64,000 nucleotides of DNA from assembly GCF_003600895.1 (NCBI RefSeq), contig NZ_QYRP01000002.1, positions 1,984,001 through 2,048,000 on the forward strand. The letters are read 5' to 3'. Of the stretch, positions 25,307-34,326 are shown piece by piece. A program made the position numbers and the translations under genes. Within the stretch, counting starts at the first letter, position 1, and each line of letters begins with the position of its first letter. Source of the DNA: Nocardioides cavernaquae. GTDB taxonomy: Bacteria; Actinomycetota; Actinomycetes; Propionibacteriales; Nocardioidaceae. Below the pieces are notes generated by a model that searched no databases, was not told the DNA's origin, and saw only the letters and a program-made list of their open reading frames with translations.

Positions 25307-27037
25307 TCAGTCGTTCATCACGTAGGCGCCGGAGAGGCCGGCGACCTCGGTCCAGACCTTCTCGAAGCGCTCGGGCGAGGTGATCGGCGCACGCACGGCG
25401 GCCACGGCCCACGCGCGCTGCGCGTCGTTGGCGCCGGCCTTGCCGTGCATCGTGACCGCACCGGCCGCGAAGTCCCGGACCAGCACCTCGAAGATCGTGT
25501 CGACGATGTCGGTGTCCAGGTCGAGGATCTCGGCCTGCTCGAGGATCAGCTGGCCGTAGACGATCAGCGTGAAGATGTCACCGAGCGAGAGCAGGAAGTC
25601 CAGGTCCTTCTGCTGCTCGGCGTCCGGGGCGGCGGTGATGAGCAGGTTGCAGAAGGCCTGCGCCAGCTCGTAGAACCGCCCGACGTTGGGGATCCCGGCG
25701 GCCGCCTGGTAGGGCTTCTTCCAGTCCTGGAACCGCACCTTTCCGAGGCCCCGCGCGGGTCCCTGGTTGAAGAGGAACGGGTCGTCGGCGGCGTCGGTGC
25801 GGGTCGGGACGTCGGGCAGGTCCTCCGGCATGAAGAGGTAGGCCGGCATGAACTTCAGCACCAGGCCGAGGTTGACCGCGACGGTGCCCTCGAGGCGCGG
25901 CAGGCCCGTCGAGTCGTACTTCGCGATCATCATGAAGTTGTCCTTCTCGAACCCCTTCGCCGCGACGATGTCGCCCAGTGCGGTGACGACGCGCTCGCCC
26001 TCGGTGGTCACCTTCATCTTGGTGACCGGGTTGAAGAGCAGGTAGCGACGATCGTCGGCCGACGCGCAGCGGAAGTAGTCCACGGCGCGATAGCTGAACA
26101 GCTTCATCGCGGTGATCCGGGCGAAGTTCTCCACGAAGGAGCTGCGGATGTGCGGCATCGCGGTGACGGGCTTGCCGTAGAGCACGCGGGTGTGCGCATG
26201 GGTGATCGCGGTGTAGAGGGCGTGCGTCGCGCCGCCGATCGAGCCGAAGCAGAGGTTGAACTTGCCGACGTTCACCGTGTTGAGCGCAGCGCTGAAAGCG
26301 GCCTCGCCGGTGTGCAGGATGTCTTCCTCGGTCACCGGGTAGCCCTCGAGGCGGAACTCGGAGACGTAGTTCTGGTGGTGGACCACGTTCTTCACGACGT
26401 GGTACGCCGGGTGGTCCGAGTCGGCGTAGAAGAAGACGTACTGGTCGGGTCCTTCGATGCCGTCGATCCGGCCGAAGACCGACACCGTGTTCGCGGCGTT
26501 GCCGTTGCCGATGTAGTACTTGCTGCCCGTCGCGGTCCAGGTGCCGTCGCCGTTCGGGGTGAGCACCATGTCGCTGGAGTAGATGTCGGCGCCGTGCTCC
26601 TTCTCGGAGAGGCCGAACGCGCCGATGCCACCGGCGTCGATCGCCGCGGCAGCTCGGGCCCGCGCGATGTCGTTGTCGGACTGCCAGACCGGGCCGAGGC
26701 CCAGGCAGGTGACCTGCCACGGGTACCAGTAGGAGAGGCCGTAGAACCCGAGGACCTCGGACATCGCGGCGACACGGGCGGTGTCCCAGCGCTTGTTGTC
26801 GTCGCCGGCGGCGTCGCGCGCCGGGGTCATGAAGGTCGCAAAGACCTTCTCCTTGGCGACGAAGTCCAGGAATTCAGCCGGCCACTGGGCGGCGTGGAAG
26901 TCGCCGGTCAGCTTCGCCATGCCGTATCCGTCGAGGTGATCGATGGTGGCGGCGAGGACCCTGCGGGACTCGGCGTCGAGGTGTTCCGGGTCGTAGGTGC
27001 CCGGGTTCAGCAGCAGGGAAGCAGCGGTGATTGACAT
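25307..27037 (-). CDS. Acyl-CoA dehydrogenase (large actinobacterial type)
   Basis: A 576-residue flavoprotein of the acyl-CoA dehydrogenase superfamily. Seen: GLSYWYPWQVTCLGLGPVWQSDND, GAFGLSEKEHGADIYSSDMVL (FAD/acyl site), WTATGSKYYIGNGNAANTVSVFGRI, LNTVNVGKFNLCFGSIGGATHALYTAITHAHTRVLYGKPV. It is about 180 residues longer than short-chain enzymes because of a C-terminal extension (KVRFQDWKKPYQAA ... FDAAGAVTM-like end), as in FadE5/FadE6-like proteins. Substrate is probably a long or unusual acyl-CoA, by family. It is flanked on both sides by 22-bp family A arrays. Confidence 0.9.
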   Translation of the reverse strand: MSITAASLLLNPGTYDPEHLDAESRRVLAATIDHLDGYGMAKLTGDFHAAQWPAEFLDFVAKEKVFATFMTPARDAAGDDNKRWDTARVAAMSEVLGFYGLSYWYPWQVTCLGLGPVWQSDNDIARARAAAAIDAGGIGAFGLSEKEHGADIYSSDMVLTPNGDGTWTATGSKYYIGNGNAANTVSVFGRIDGIEGPDQYVFFYADSDHPAYHVVKNVVHHQNYVSEFRLEGYPVTEEDILHTGEAAFSAALNTVNVGKFNLCFGSIGGATHALYTAITHAHTRVLYGKPVTAMPHIRSSFVENFARITAMKLFSYRAVDYFRCASADDRRYLLFNPVTKMKVTTEGERVVTALGDIVAAKGFEKDNFMMIAKYDSTGLPRLEGTVAVNLGLVLKFMPAYLFMPEDLPDVPTRTDAADDPFLFNQGPARGLGKVRFQDWKKPYQAAAGIPNVGRFYELAQAFCNLLITAAPDAEQQKDLDFLLSLGDIFTLIVYGQLILEQAEILDLDTDIVDTIFEVLVRDFAAGAVTMHGKAGANDAQRAWAVAAVRAPITSPERFEKVWTEVAGLSGAYVMND

Positions 27038-27114
27038 GCCGCAAAGGGTGCCAGATCAGGAGCCGGCGCGCCTGTGCTCCCAGCCCACGCGCCTGTGCGC
27101 GGCGCGACGTCACG

Positions 27115-27305
27115 TCGACACGGCGCAACCTAGGCCTCGACACGGCGCAACCTAGGCCTCGACACGGCGCTTCATTCGACCGCTGTTCAAACAATGCGCC
27201 GTGTCGACCCGGAAGTTGCGCCGTGTCGACCCGGAGGTTGCGCCGGGTCGATCCGGAAGTTGCGCCGTGTCGACCCGGAGGTTGCGCCGTGTCGACGTGG
27301 GGGTG
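27115..27305. repeat. 22-bp repeat array, family A (A2)
   Basis: Three plus-oriented units (27115, 27137, 27159; the first two identical, core TCGACACGGCGCAACC plus TAGGCC) are followed by a 15-base spacer and five minus-oriented units (27196, 27218, 27240, 27262, 27284) at exact 22-base steps. The last unit reaches the stop codon of the minus-strand SNF2 helicase gene (27308). The two halves are inverted relative to each other and could form a large hairpin in RNA. The five units next to the helicase are in that gene's sense direction. Confidence 0.95.
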
Positions 27306-27307
27306 GG

Positions 27308-29623
27308 TCAGAAGCCCTCGGCGACGTCGCTGAGCTCCTCGGACTGGGCCAGCTCACCCAGGTCGATGTCGATCTCTGCGGACTCGATCGACGCCGTGAA
27401 CTCTTGGCGGAGCGCATCGGTCAGCAGCGAGACCAGCGTCTCGACCTGGATGTCGATCGACGAGCCGACCTCTTCGTCGGAGCCGTCGAGAGCACGGGCG
27501 GCGAGGCCGGCCTTGCTGTCGATCAGCTCGGCGATGCGGGTGTCGACGGTCTGCGCGGCGATGATCCGCCACGCGGTGACCGGCTCGGTCTGGCCGATGC
27601 GGTGCACGCGGTCGATCGCCTGCGTCTGCTCGGCGTTGGTCCACGAGAGCTCGGAGAGCACGACGTTGGAGGCGACCTGCAGGTTGATGCCGACGCCGGC
27701 CGCGGTCAGCGAGCACACGATGACCTGCACGGACGGGTCCTCGACGAAGCCGTCGATCGCCTTCTGGCGTGCGGTGGCGGTCTGGTCGCCACGGATCTGG
27801 GTGTACTTGATCCCGCGGCGATCGAAGACCTCACCGGCGGTGTCCATGACGTCGAGGTGCTTGGCGAAGAAGACCACCTTGCCGGCGCTGTGGGCCAGCT
27901 GGGCGGCGTAGTCGGCGGCGAGCTCGGCCTTGGCCTGGCCGATGCGGCGCACCATCGCAAACACGTTCTCGCCGGTGCTCGAGTCGGCACCCTCGGCGAC
28001 CTCGCGCTCGGCCACGCGGCGTACGAGGTCGTGGTCGATCCCGTCGAAGCCGACGCTGCTGGCGATCGCGACGGGGGAGTTGCGGCGGTGCTCGATCGCG
28101 GCCTTGTAGCGACCCATGAGGCGCTCGGCGAGCTCGCGCTCGGCCTTCTGGATGGAACGACCGACGGCACCTTCGAGCTCGACCGGGAGGTCGGCGACGC
28201 GACGGGCGGGGATGTCAGCGGCGACGTCGACCTTGCGGCGGCGCACGATGCCCATGTCCACGACCGCCTGGCGCGCGGCCGGGTAGAAGGCGTGGTCGGC
28301 CGGGGTCAGGTTGGTCTGCTCGAGCTCGGCCATGAGCGCGTTGCCCGGCTTGCGCTCCTCGACCCAGCCGAGGAACTGCCAGATCGCGCGGAAGTCCTCG
28401 ATGTCGTTGATCAGCGGGGTGCCGGTCAGCGCCATCAGCAGCGGACGGGTGACGCGGCGGCGGATCCGCTCGGAGATCTCCACGACGTACTGCGAGCGCT
28501 GCGACTTGCGGTTCTTGATGTAGTGCGCCTCGTCGACGACCATGCCGCGGAAGCCGTGGTCACCGATCCAGTCGACGTGCCGGTCCAGCACCTCGTAGTT
28601 GACGATGATGATGTCGGCGAAGCCGTCGACCGTGTCGCCGTCACCGTGGACGACCGTGACCGAGCGGCCCGGGGTCCAGCGGGCGGCCTCGCGGGCCCAG
28701 TTGGTCTTGACGACGTTGGGTACGACGCACAGCAGCGGGTAGGCGTTGGCGGCTTCCGCCGCGATCAGTGCCTGTGCGGTCTTGCCGAGACCCGGCTCGT
28801 CCGCGAGGAGGAACGTGCGGTGACCGCCGGACACGGCGGAGATCAGCTTGGCCTGGTGCTGCATCAGCTCGACACCCGGCGGGAGCAGGATCGGCCGCGG
28901 CTCGGGCAGTGCCATGCAGGCGGCGGCACCGGGGACGGGGTTCTCGAAGGAGTTGAGCAGCGGGCCGATCAGCTCCCAGCCGACCAGTCGGCCGTGCACC
29001 TTGGGCGCGGCCTGGCTGAAGTCGGGGGCGAGGAACGGGTTGGCCAGCTGGGCTGCGATGACGGAGGGCGGCACGGCCTTGCGGTCGCTGCGCGGCGCGG
29101 TCTCGGTGCCCGCGACCGGTGCTTCGGCGATCGCGGTCGGTGCCATGCCGGCTGCCTCGAGCATCTCGCGCATCCGGCTACGGGTGGTGTCGGTGATCTC
29201 GGCGTTCTCGTCGAGCAGCGCGAAGAGCGCGGGCTCACGCGCAGCGCACTGGGCGAGGATCGTGGCGACGCCGTCGAGCCGCTTGAGCTCGATGTCGCGC
29301 TGCGGCTCGGTGATCTCCTTGTCGGCACGGACCCGGGTGCGCTCCTGGCGCGCGAGCAGAGCGATCGCCTGGTAGCGCGAGCGGTGCTGGATGCCCTGGC
29401 CCTTCTGGACCGCGACCTCGACCTCGCGCACGGCCTTGGCGAGGACGGGGAGGATTCCCTCGTTGTCACGGCGGCGCTTCTGCGCGTTGCCGCGCCCCGA
29501 CTGCCCGCCCTGCTGGTTGCCGGACTGGCCTGACTGGTTGGCGCGCTGCCCTGACTGATTGCCGCGTCCGCCTCGGCGGTTGCGGTTGGACGAACGCTGA
29601 CCCTGGGCTGGCTGGGTGGCCAA
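27308..29623 (-). CDS. SNF2-type DEAH helicase with Gln/Asn/Gly-rich N-terminus
   Basis: A 771-residue superfamily 2 helicase. Residues 1-50 are of low complexity, with repeated QSGQ/NQSG. The ATPase core has motif I DEPGLGKTAQAL (near 265), motif II DEAH (near 362), motif III LTGTPLIND, then the second lobe with SVQVIVCSLTAAGVGINLQVASNVVLSELSW and motif VI QAIDRVHRIGQTEPV. It is a double-stranded DNA translocase by family and may remodel DNA-protein complexes. Its 5' leader is long and its stop codon touches the A2 repeat array. Confidence 0.9.
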   Translation of the reverse strand: MATQPAQGQRSSNRNRRGGRGNQSGQRANQSGQSGNQQGGQSGRGNAQKRRRDNEGILPVLAKAVREVEVAVQKGQGIQHRSRYQAIALLARQERTRVRADKEITEPQRDIELKRLDGVATILAQCAAREPALFALLDENAEITDTTRSRMREMLEAAGMAPTAIAEAPVAGTETAPRSDRKAVPPSVIAAQLANPFLAPDFSQAAPKVHGRLVGWELIGPLLNSFENPVPGAAACMALPEPRPILLPPGVELMQHQAKLISAVSGGHRTFLLADEPGLGKTAQALIAAEAANAYPLLCVVPNVVKTNWAREAARWTPGRSVTVVHGDGDTVDGFADIIIVNYEVLDRHVDWIGDHGFRGMVVDEAHYIKNRKSQRSQYVVEISERIRRRVTRPLLMALTGTPLINDIEDFRAIWQFLGWVEERKPGNALMAELEQTNLTPADHAFYPAARQAVVDMGIVRRRKVDVAADIPARRVADLPVELEGAVGRSIQKAERELAERLMGRYKAAIEHRRNSPVAIASSVGFDGIDHDLVRRVAEREVAEGADSSTGENVFAMVRRIGQAKAELAADYAAQLAHSAGKVVFFAKHLDVMDTAGEVFDRRGIKYTQIRGDQTATARQKAIDGFVEDPSVQVIVCSLTAAGVGINLQVASNVVLSELSWTNAEQTQAIDRVHRIGQTEPVTAWRIIAAQTVDTRIAELIDSKAGLAARALDGSDEEVGSSIDIQVETLVSLLTDALRQEFTASIESAEIDIDLGELAQSEELSDVAEGF

Positions 29624-29938
29624 GCACTGACTCCTTCACGCAGGCACACGCTCCGGGCGGAACGGGCCGGACGGGGCGGTGCACCGCGAACGATCTCGCG
29701 GCGCCGCCGTCTCGCCGGCGGTGGGAAAGTCGGTGAGTCTCCTCAGCCGACCGGAGCTGCGTGCGTTGCTGCACGGTCCGAGGCGGCGGGCCGCCTGGGT
29801 GGGGGCCCGGTTGTCGCATCGGTCGTCCGGACTGTGTGGCCGGACTGCGTCCAGTGTAGGCCCGATGGCGGCCGTGCGGAAAAGAACGTCCGGTACGGCG
29901 TGGGGCGGCGCGGTGCCTGCCCGGCGGAGCGACTGGGG
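29624..29938 (-). other. Long untranslated region before the SNF2 helicase gene
   Basis: No gene is seen in these 315 bases between the helicase start and the GntR stop. A minus-strand TACACT with TTCCGC 17 bases upstream (about 29852-29880) is a possible promoter; that would leave a leader of more than 200 bases. The part at 29700-29820 is G/C-rich with several short inverted segments, but I see no known riboswitch. Confidence 0.35.
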
Positions 29939-30640
29939 TCAGTCGTCCTTCAGGGCCTCGCGCTGCGCCTCGGTGGCCTCGTCGATGATCGCCTGCATGG
30001 CCGTGCGGGCTGCGCTGGCGTCGCCGTTGCGCACGGCCCGCGAGACCGCCTCGTGCAGGTCGATCGCCTCCGCCTTCGGCTCGGTCGGCATGAGGTGGTG
30101 GTGGGTGCGTCCGGCCAGTACCTCGGCGACCACGTCACCGAGTGAGCGCAGCATCTCGTTGCCGCTCGCCTCGAGCAGCGTGCGGTGGAAGAGCACGTCG
30201 GCTTCGAGGAACGCCTCAAGGTCACCGGCGTGACCGAGCACCGCCATGTCGGTCGCTGCCCTGGCGAGGACCGCGATCTGCTCCGGCGTCGCGCGCTCGG
30301 CCGCAAGGGCGGCGGCCACCGGTTCGAAGCCGCTGCGCAGCTCGGAGAGGGAGAGCAGCTGCGCCGCCCGGTCGTCGGAGTCCAGCCGCCAGCGGATCAG
30401 CCGCGGGTCGAAGACGTTCCACCCTTCGCGGGGGAGCACGGTGACGCCGACGCGGCGACGCGACGCGAGCATGCCCATGGACTCCAGCACCCGCACCGCT
30501 TCGCGGGAGACGGAGCGCGACACGTCGTACTCGGTGTCGACGGAGTCGAGGGTCAGCACCTGGCCGGCGGCGAGGTCGCCGGAGACGATCCGGGACCCGA
30601 GCGCGTCGAGGACATTCGTGTGCAGGGCACTCGCGCTCAT
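29939..30640 (-). CDS. GntR/FadR-family repressor of gluconate genes
   Basis: A 233-residue regulator with an N-terminal winged helix (ALGSRIVSGDLAAGQVLTLDSVDTEYDVSRSVSREAVRVLESMGML) and a C-terminal FCD domain (DPRLIRWRLDSDDRAAQLLSLSELRSGFEP, then metal-binding-like E, D and H in LEADVLFHRTLLEASGN and RTHHHLM). It is divergent from gntK-gntP and very probably binds gluconate or its phosphate and represses them. The ATG follows GAGGAG. Assignment to gluconate comes from the neighbours. Confidence 0.88.
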   Translation of the reverse strand: MSASALHTNVLDALGSRIVSGDLAAGQVLTLDSVDTEYDVSRSVSREAVRVLESMGMLASRRRVGVTVLPREGWNVFDPRLIRWRLDSDDRAAQLLSLSELRSGFEPVAAALAAERATPEQIAVLARAATDMAVLGHAGDLEAFLEADVLFHRTLLEASGNEMLRSLGDVVAEVLAGRTHHHLMPTEPKAEAIDLHEAVSRAVRNGDASAARTAMQAIIDEATEAQREALKDD

Positions 30641-30662
30641 GCCGCTCCTCTGGATCAGTTCC

Positions 30663-30788
30663 GATCTAAAGATCAGATTATTTGGCTCGAAGGTCTTGTA
30701 AACATCTGGTTAATCGTCGCACACTGTGACGGGCCACACATCCCGTGGTCGTCAGTTCAACACACCAACCAACACAGATCTGACCAGA
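30663..30788. promoter_or_regulatory. Intergenic control region with GntR candidate sites
   Basis: GATCT-AA-AGATC (30663-30674) is a perfect inverted repeat near the gntR-like start. CAGATCTG (30775-30782) and TCTG-AC-CAGA (30779-30788) lie just before gntK, with ATCTGGT in between near 30713. The shared CAGAT/TCTG half-sites suggest cooperative binding of the divergent GntR protein at both ends. Confidence 0.5.
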
Positions 30789-30801
30789 TTCTGGAGGAAC
30801 G

Positions 30802-31350
30802 ATGGCTGCACCACTCCCGCCATTACTCGTGGTCATGGGCGTTTCCGGCTCGGGCAAGTCGACCGTGGGCGCCGCACTGGCCCAGCGCCTCGGCGTACCG
30901 TTCGCAGACGCCGACGACTTCCACCCGCCCGCCAACATCGCGAAGATGACCGCCGGCTACGCGCTCGACGACGACGACCGGCACCCCTGGCTCGAGGCGA
31001 TCGGGGAGTGGCTCGAGGAGCACGCCCCTCGCGGCGGCGTCATCTCGTGCTCTGCGTTGAAGCGGAGCTACCGCGACCAGCTCCGTGACCACGCACCGTC
31101 GATCTCGCTGGTCCACCTGCACGGCTCGCGTGAGGTGATCGCGCGTCGTCAGTCCAGCCGCCCGGGCCACTTCATGCCCACCTCGCTCCTCGACTCGCAG
31201 TTCGCGACCCTCGAGCCGCTCGGTGCCGACGAGCACGGGCTGGTCATCGACGTCGACCAGGAGGTCGACGCGATCGTCGACGAGTACGTCGCGCGCACCA
31301 CCGTACGGCTCTCCATCGTTCCCCCGCTCAACACCGCCCAGGAGTCCTGA
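30802..31350 (+). CDS. gntK: Gluconokinase
   Basis: A 182-residue kinase that phosphorylates gluconate to 6-phosphogluconate, feeding the pentose phosphate pathway. The P-loop GVSGSGKST is at about residues 13-21; the substrate part DADDFHPPANIAKMTAGYALDDDDRHPWL and ISCSALKRSYRDQLR are typical. ATG follows CTGGAGGAACG. Its stop overlaps the gntP start by one base (TGATG), so kinase and transporter are coupled. Confidence 0.95.
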   Translation: MAAPLPPLLVVMGVSGSGKSTVGAALAQRLGVPFADADDFHPPANIAKMTAGYALDDDDRHPWLEAIGEWLEEHAPRGGVISCSALKRSYRDQLRDHAPSISLVHLHGSREVIARRQSSRPGHFMPTSLLDSQFATLEPLGADEHGLVIDVDQEVDAIVDEYVARTTVRLSIVPPLNTAQES

Positions 31351-32753
31351 TGTCCCTCGCTGTCCTCGCACTTCCGCCGCTGGCGGATGCGGCACCGTTG
31401 ATCGAGCCCGTCGCCTCCGACGGCCGGCTGCTCACCGCGGCCCTCCTCGGCATCGTTGCGATCATCGCGCTGATCACCTGGGCGAAGCTGCACCCGTTCC
31501 TCGCGCTCAGCATCGGCGCACTCACCGTCGGAGTCGTCGCCGGCGTCGACCTCGCGGTCGCGATCACCAGCTTCACCACCGGCTTCGGCAGCACCGCGGC
31601 GGGCGTCGGCACGCTGATCGCGCTCGGCGCGATGTTCGGCAAGCTGCTCGCCGACTCCGGCGGCGCGGACGAGATCGTCGACACGATCGTCGGCAACGCC
31701 TCGCCCCGGGCCCTTCCGTGGGCCATGGCGGGCGTCGGCGCGATCATCGGCCTGCCGATGTTCTTCGAGATTGGCCTCGTGCTGCTCATGCCGGTGATCT
31801 ACCTGGTCGCGCGTCGGGCCCAGCTCTCGCTGATCGCCGTGGGGATCCCTGCCCTCGCCGGCCTCTCCGCCATGCACGGGCTGGTGCCGCCGCACCCGGG
31901 TCCGCTCACCGCGATCGGTGCCCTCGGCGCCGACCTCGGCATCACCCTCGCGCTCGGTGTCGCGGTGGCCGTCCCCACGGTCGTCCTCGCCGGTCCCGTC
32001 TTCGCGAAGTACGCCGACCGCTGGGTCGGCGCGGTCTCCGTCCCGGAGCGCTTCGAGGCCGTCGACGCGGACACGCTGGCGAAGCGTCCGTCGTTCGCGG
32101 TCACGCTCTTCTCGGTGCTGCTGCCGGTCGTGCTGATGATGGGCAAGGCGCTCGCCGACATCTTCATCGAGGACCCGACCAACATGTCGCGCCGGGTGCT
32201 CGACACGCTCGGCACCCCGCTGGTCGCGCTCCTGATCGCGGTCCTGGTCGGCATGTTCACGCTCGGCCGCGGTGCCGGCATGGACCGGAAGGCCGTCGCG
32301 AAGTCGGTCGAGACCTCGCTGCCTGCGATCGCCGGCATCCTGCTGATCGTGGCCGCCGGTGGCGGCTTCAAGCAGTCGCTGGTCGACACCGGGATCGGCA
32401 CGCTCGTTGCCGAGTGGGTCGCCGACAGCAACGTCTCCGTGCTGGCGCTGGCCTGGTTCGTCGCCGTCCTGATCCGCCTTGCCACCGGCTCGGCGACCGT
32501 CGCCACCGTGACGGCCTCCGGGCTGCTCGTCCCGCTCACCGAGCAGCTCTCCTCGGGCGAGGTCTCGCTGATGGTGCTCGCCATCGGTGCCGGCTCGGTC
32601 TTCTTCTCCCACGTGAACGACGCCGGCTTCTGGCTGGTCAAGGAGTACTTCGGCCTGAGCGTCGGCCAGACCCTGAAGAGCTGGTCGGTGATGGAGACGC
32701 TGCTCTCGGTCAGCGGCCTCGTCTTCGTGCTCGCGCTCGGAGTCGTGATCTAG
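31350..32753 (+). CDS. gntP: Gluconate:H+ symporter (GntP family)
   Basis: A 467-residue permease with 12-14 hydrophobic segments. Typical GntP parts: ALGAMFGKLLADSGGADEIVDTIVG, GLPMFFEIGLVLLMPVIYLVARR, HGLVPPHPGPLTAIGALGAD, RLATGSATVATVTASGLLVPL and FSHVNDAGFWLVKEYFGLSVGQTLKSWSVMETLLSV. It imports gluconate with protons. It is translationally coupled to gntK. Ends in the membrane; no terminator was seen, only a 13-bp repeat after the stop. Confidence 0.95.
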   Translation: MSLAVLALPPLADAAPLIEPVASDGRLLTAALLGIVAIIALITWAKLHPFLALSIGALTVGVVAGVDLAVAITSFTTGFGSTAAGVGTLIALGAMFGKLLADSGGADEIVDTIVGNASPRALPWAMAGVGAIIGLPMFFEIGLVLLMPVIYLVARRAQLSLIAVGIPALAGLSAMHGLVPPHPGPLTAIGALGADLGITLALGVAVAVPTVVLAGPVFAKYADRWVGAVSVPERFEAVDADTLAKRPSFAVTLFSVLLPVVLMMGKALADIFIEDPTNMSRRVLDTLGTPLVALLIAVLVGMFTLGRGAGMDRKAVAKSVETSLPAIAGILLIVAAGGGFKQSLVDTGIGTLVAEWVADSNVSVLALAWFVAVLIRLATGSATVATVTASGLLVPLTEQLSSGEVSLMVLAIGAGSVFFSHVNDAGFWLVKEYFGLSVGQTLKSWSVMETLLSVSGLVFVLALGVVI

Positions 32754-32757
32754 CAGT

Positions 32758-32795
32758 CCAGATCACGCAGCCAGATCACGCAGCCAGATCACGCA
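32758..32795 (+). repeat. 13-bp tandem repeat after gntP
   Basis: CCAGATCACGCAG is repeated three times (32758, 32771, 32784; the last short by one base) directly after the gntP stop codon. It is not part of the 22-bp families. Confidence 0.8.
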
Positions 32796-32845
32796 CGTCA
32801 GGTCTGATCGTCACGCGGATCCCCGGTGGTGCGGTGGGCGCAAGC

Positions 32846-33823
32846 TCAGAGGACTGCCGGGGATTCTGCGTTGTCGCGCAGGAGGGAGGGCCGGCCGCCT
32901 CCGTTGGCCGGCACGGTCCAGATCGAGGGGGACCCGTTGTCGCTGCGGGCGGTGTAGGCCAGGGTGCGGTCGTCCAGCCAGATCGCCTGGTCCTCGATGC
33001 TGCGCGAGTCCGCCATCGCGATCACCCGGCGGTTGTCGAGACGCAGGACGCACAGGCGCCAGCCCTTGCCCGGGTCGTCGTCGGTGGCCCGCAGGAACGC
33101 GATCCGGGTGCCGTCGGGGGACAGGGACGGCAGGGCGACGTTGCGGGCGATCGCGCGCAGGGTCCGCTGGCCGATGTCGCCGGCAACGAGCCAGCGCTCG
33201 CCGTCCACGAGCAGGGTGGCGTAGAAGCGGTTGTCGTCCGCGAAGGTGACGCCCCAGACCTGGCGCTCGGAGGGCTTGGCCTTCACCGGCCTGCCCTCGA
33301 TGGTCGCGGCGTACTCGACCGGGTAGCTCACCGCCCCGCCCTTCGTGTCGAGCACGGTGGTCTGGGTGGCGGGGTTCCTGGCGTAGGAGGTGCCGGTGAC
33401 GAAGGAGGTCCAGGCCGCCATCCGTCCGCTCGGCGAGAGCTGGGCCAGGCTCGGCGTGCCGTCGACCGGGTAGGCGCCCTGAGGCCCGAGGTTGCGGTCG
33501 AGGAGCGTCGCGGACCAGGCCACCGCGCTGGCCTTGCGAAGGCACAGCCCGGTGCCGGCAGCGGCGTACACGCGGTCGCACTCGAGCTCGGCGACCGTCG
33601 CCATCCCGTTGCTGTCCAGGGGCATGGTCGCGACGTGCCGCGCGGTGAGGAAGAGGAGTCGGTGGCCGCTCGTGAGCGTCACGGTCCCGGTCGTCGCGAC
33701 CTCTTCGGGATCGTCGCCGATCAGCTTCAGGCCAATGATCGGGAGCAGCACGACGACGACCGCAAGCGCAGCGATCACGCCGCGCGACCACACCGATGGT
33801 GTGGTGGAAGTCCTGTTGCCCAC
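32846..33823 (-). CDS. Membrane-anchored TolB-like beta-propeller protein
   Basis: A 325-residue protein with one N-terminal transmembrane helix (GVIAALAVVVVLLPIIGLKLIG) and an external beta-propeller. Repeated blades include LAQLSPSGRMAAWTSF, LPSLSPDGTRIAFLRA and IWLDDRTLAYTARSDNGSPSIWTVPANGG, the WD40/TolB style. GTG at 33823 is chosen because TACTCT ends six bases before it; a longer version from 33871 would include the promoter. Function is unknown; a scaffold or sensor is likely. Confidence 0.75.
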   Translation of the reverse strand: MGNRTSTTPSVWSRGVIAALAVVVVLLPIIGLKLIGDDPEEVATTGTVTLTSGHRLLFLTARHVATMPLDSNGMATVAELECDRVYAAAGTGLCLRKASAVAWSATLLDRNLGPQGAYPVDGTPSLAQLSPSGRMAAWTSFVTGTSYARNPATQTTVLDTKGGAVSYPVEYAATIEGRPVKAKPSERQVWGVTFADDNRFYATLLVDGERWLVAGDIGQRTLRAIARNVALPSLSPDGTRIAFLRATDDDPGKGWRLCVLRLDNRRVIAMADSRSIEDQAIWLDDRTLAYTARSDNGSPSIWTVPANGGGRPSLLRDNAESPAVL

Positions 33824-33924
33824 GGTCGAAGAGTACGAGTCTCCAGCGTCTCCGCGCAGTGATGTTGGCACGCTGCTTTGTGGGCGGACCGCCGGCGGTG
33901 CCTCGCACGCGGGATGATGGGGGC

Positions 33925-34326
33925 GTGCGCGCCCCGACCTTCACCGACGACCAGCTCCTCGAGGCCGTCCGGACGGCGGCTGCCGAGGTGGGCGCTCCGC
34001 TCCCCGTCACGGCGTACGACGCGTGGCGCAAGGCGGGCGATCGCGACTGTGCCTCGGGCACCCTCGTCATCCGTCGGCTCGGGTCCTGGAACGCTGCTTG
34101 CGAAGCCGCTGGGGTCGCCACGAACAAGACGCGTTCGACGTCGCGCCGCTGGACCGACGAGGAGGTCGTCGCGATCGTTGCGCGCTATCTCACCGCGGAC
34201 GGGAGCCCCGGGAGCTACGCCGGCTACGTCGACTGGGCGCGCGAGACCGAGGGCGTGCCGAGCGGTCCCACGCTGCGCCAGCGGTTCGCGTGGAACGAGG
34301 TCAAGGAGCGAGCGCGTGTCCTCTGA
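33925..34326 (+). CDS. Homing-endonuclease-associated repeat protein
   Basis: A 133-residue protein made of two repeats: FTDDQLLEAVRTAAAEVGAPLPVTAYDAWRK ... TLVIRRLGSWNAACEAAG, and WTDEEVVAIVARYL ... SPGSYAGYVDWARE ... PTLRQRFAWNEVKERA. This is the homing-endonuclease-associated (HNH-repeat) type helix-turn-helix, normally found beside HNH or VSR nucleases, but no nuclease domain is present here. GATGAT ends six bases before the GTG. Its last 11 bases overlap the start of the RNA methyltransferase gene. Confidence 0.8.
   Translation: MRAPTFTDDQLLEAVRTAAAEVGAPLPVTAYDAWRKAGDRDCASGTLVIRRLGSWNAACEAAGVATNKTRSTSRRWTDEEVVAIVARYLTADGSPGSYAGYVDWARETEGVPSGPTLRQRFAWNEVKERARVL

Noticed and set aside
24011..27034. 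Long plus-strand reading frame opposite the RelA-like and acyl-CoA dehydrogenase genes
   Set aside because: Antisense shadow of two clearly conserved minus-strand genes.
27194..29533. Plus-strand reading frame opposite the SNF2 helicase
   Set aside because: Starts within a repeat array and mirrors the helicase codons; no domain is visible.
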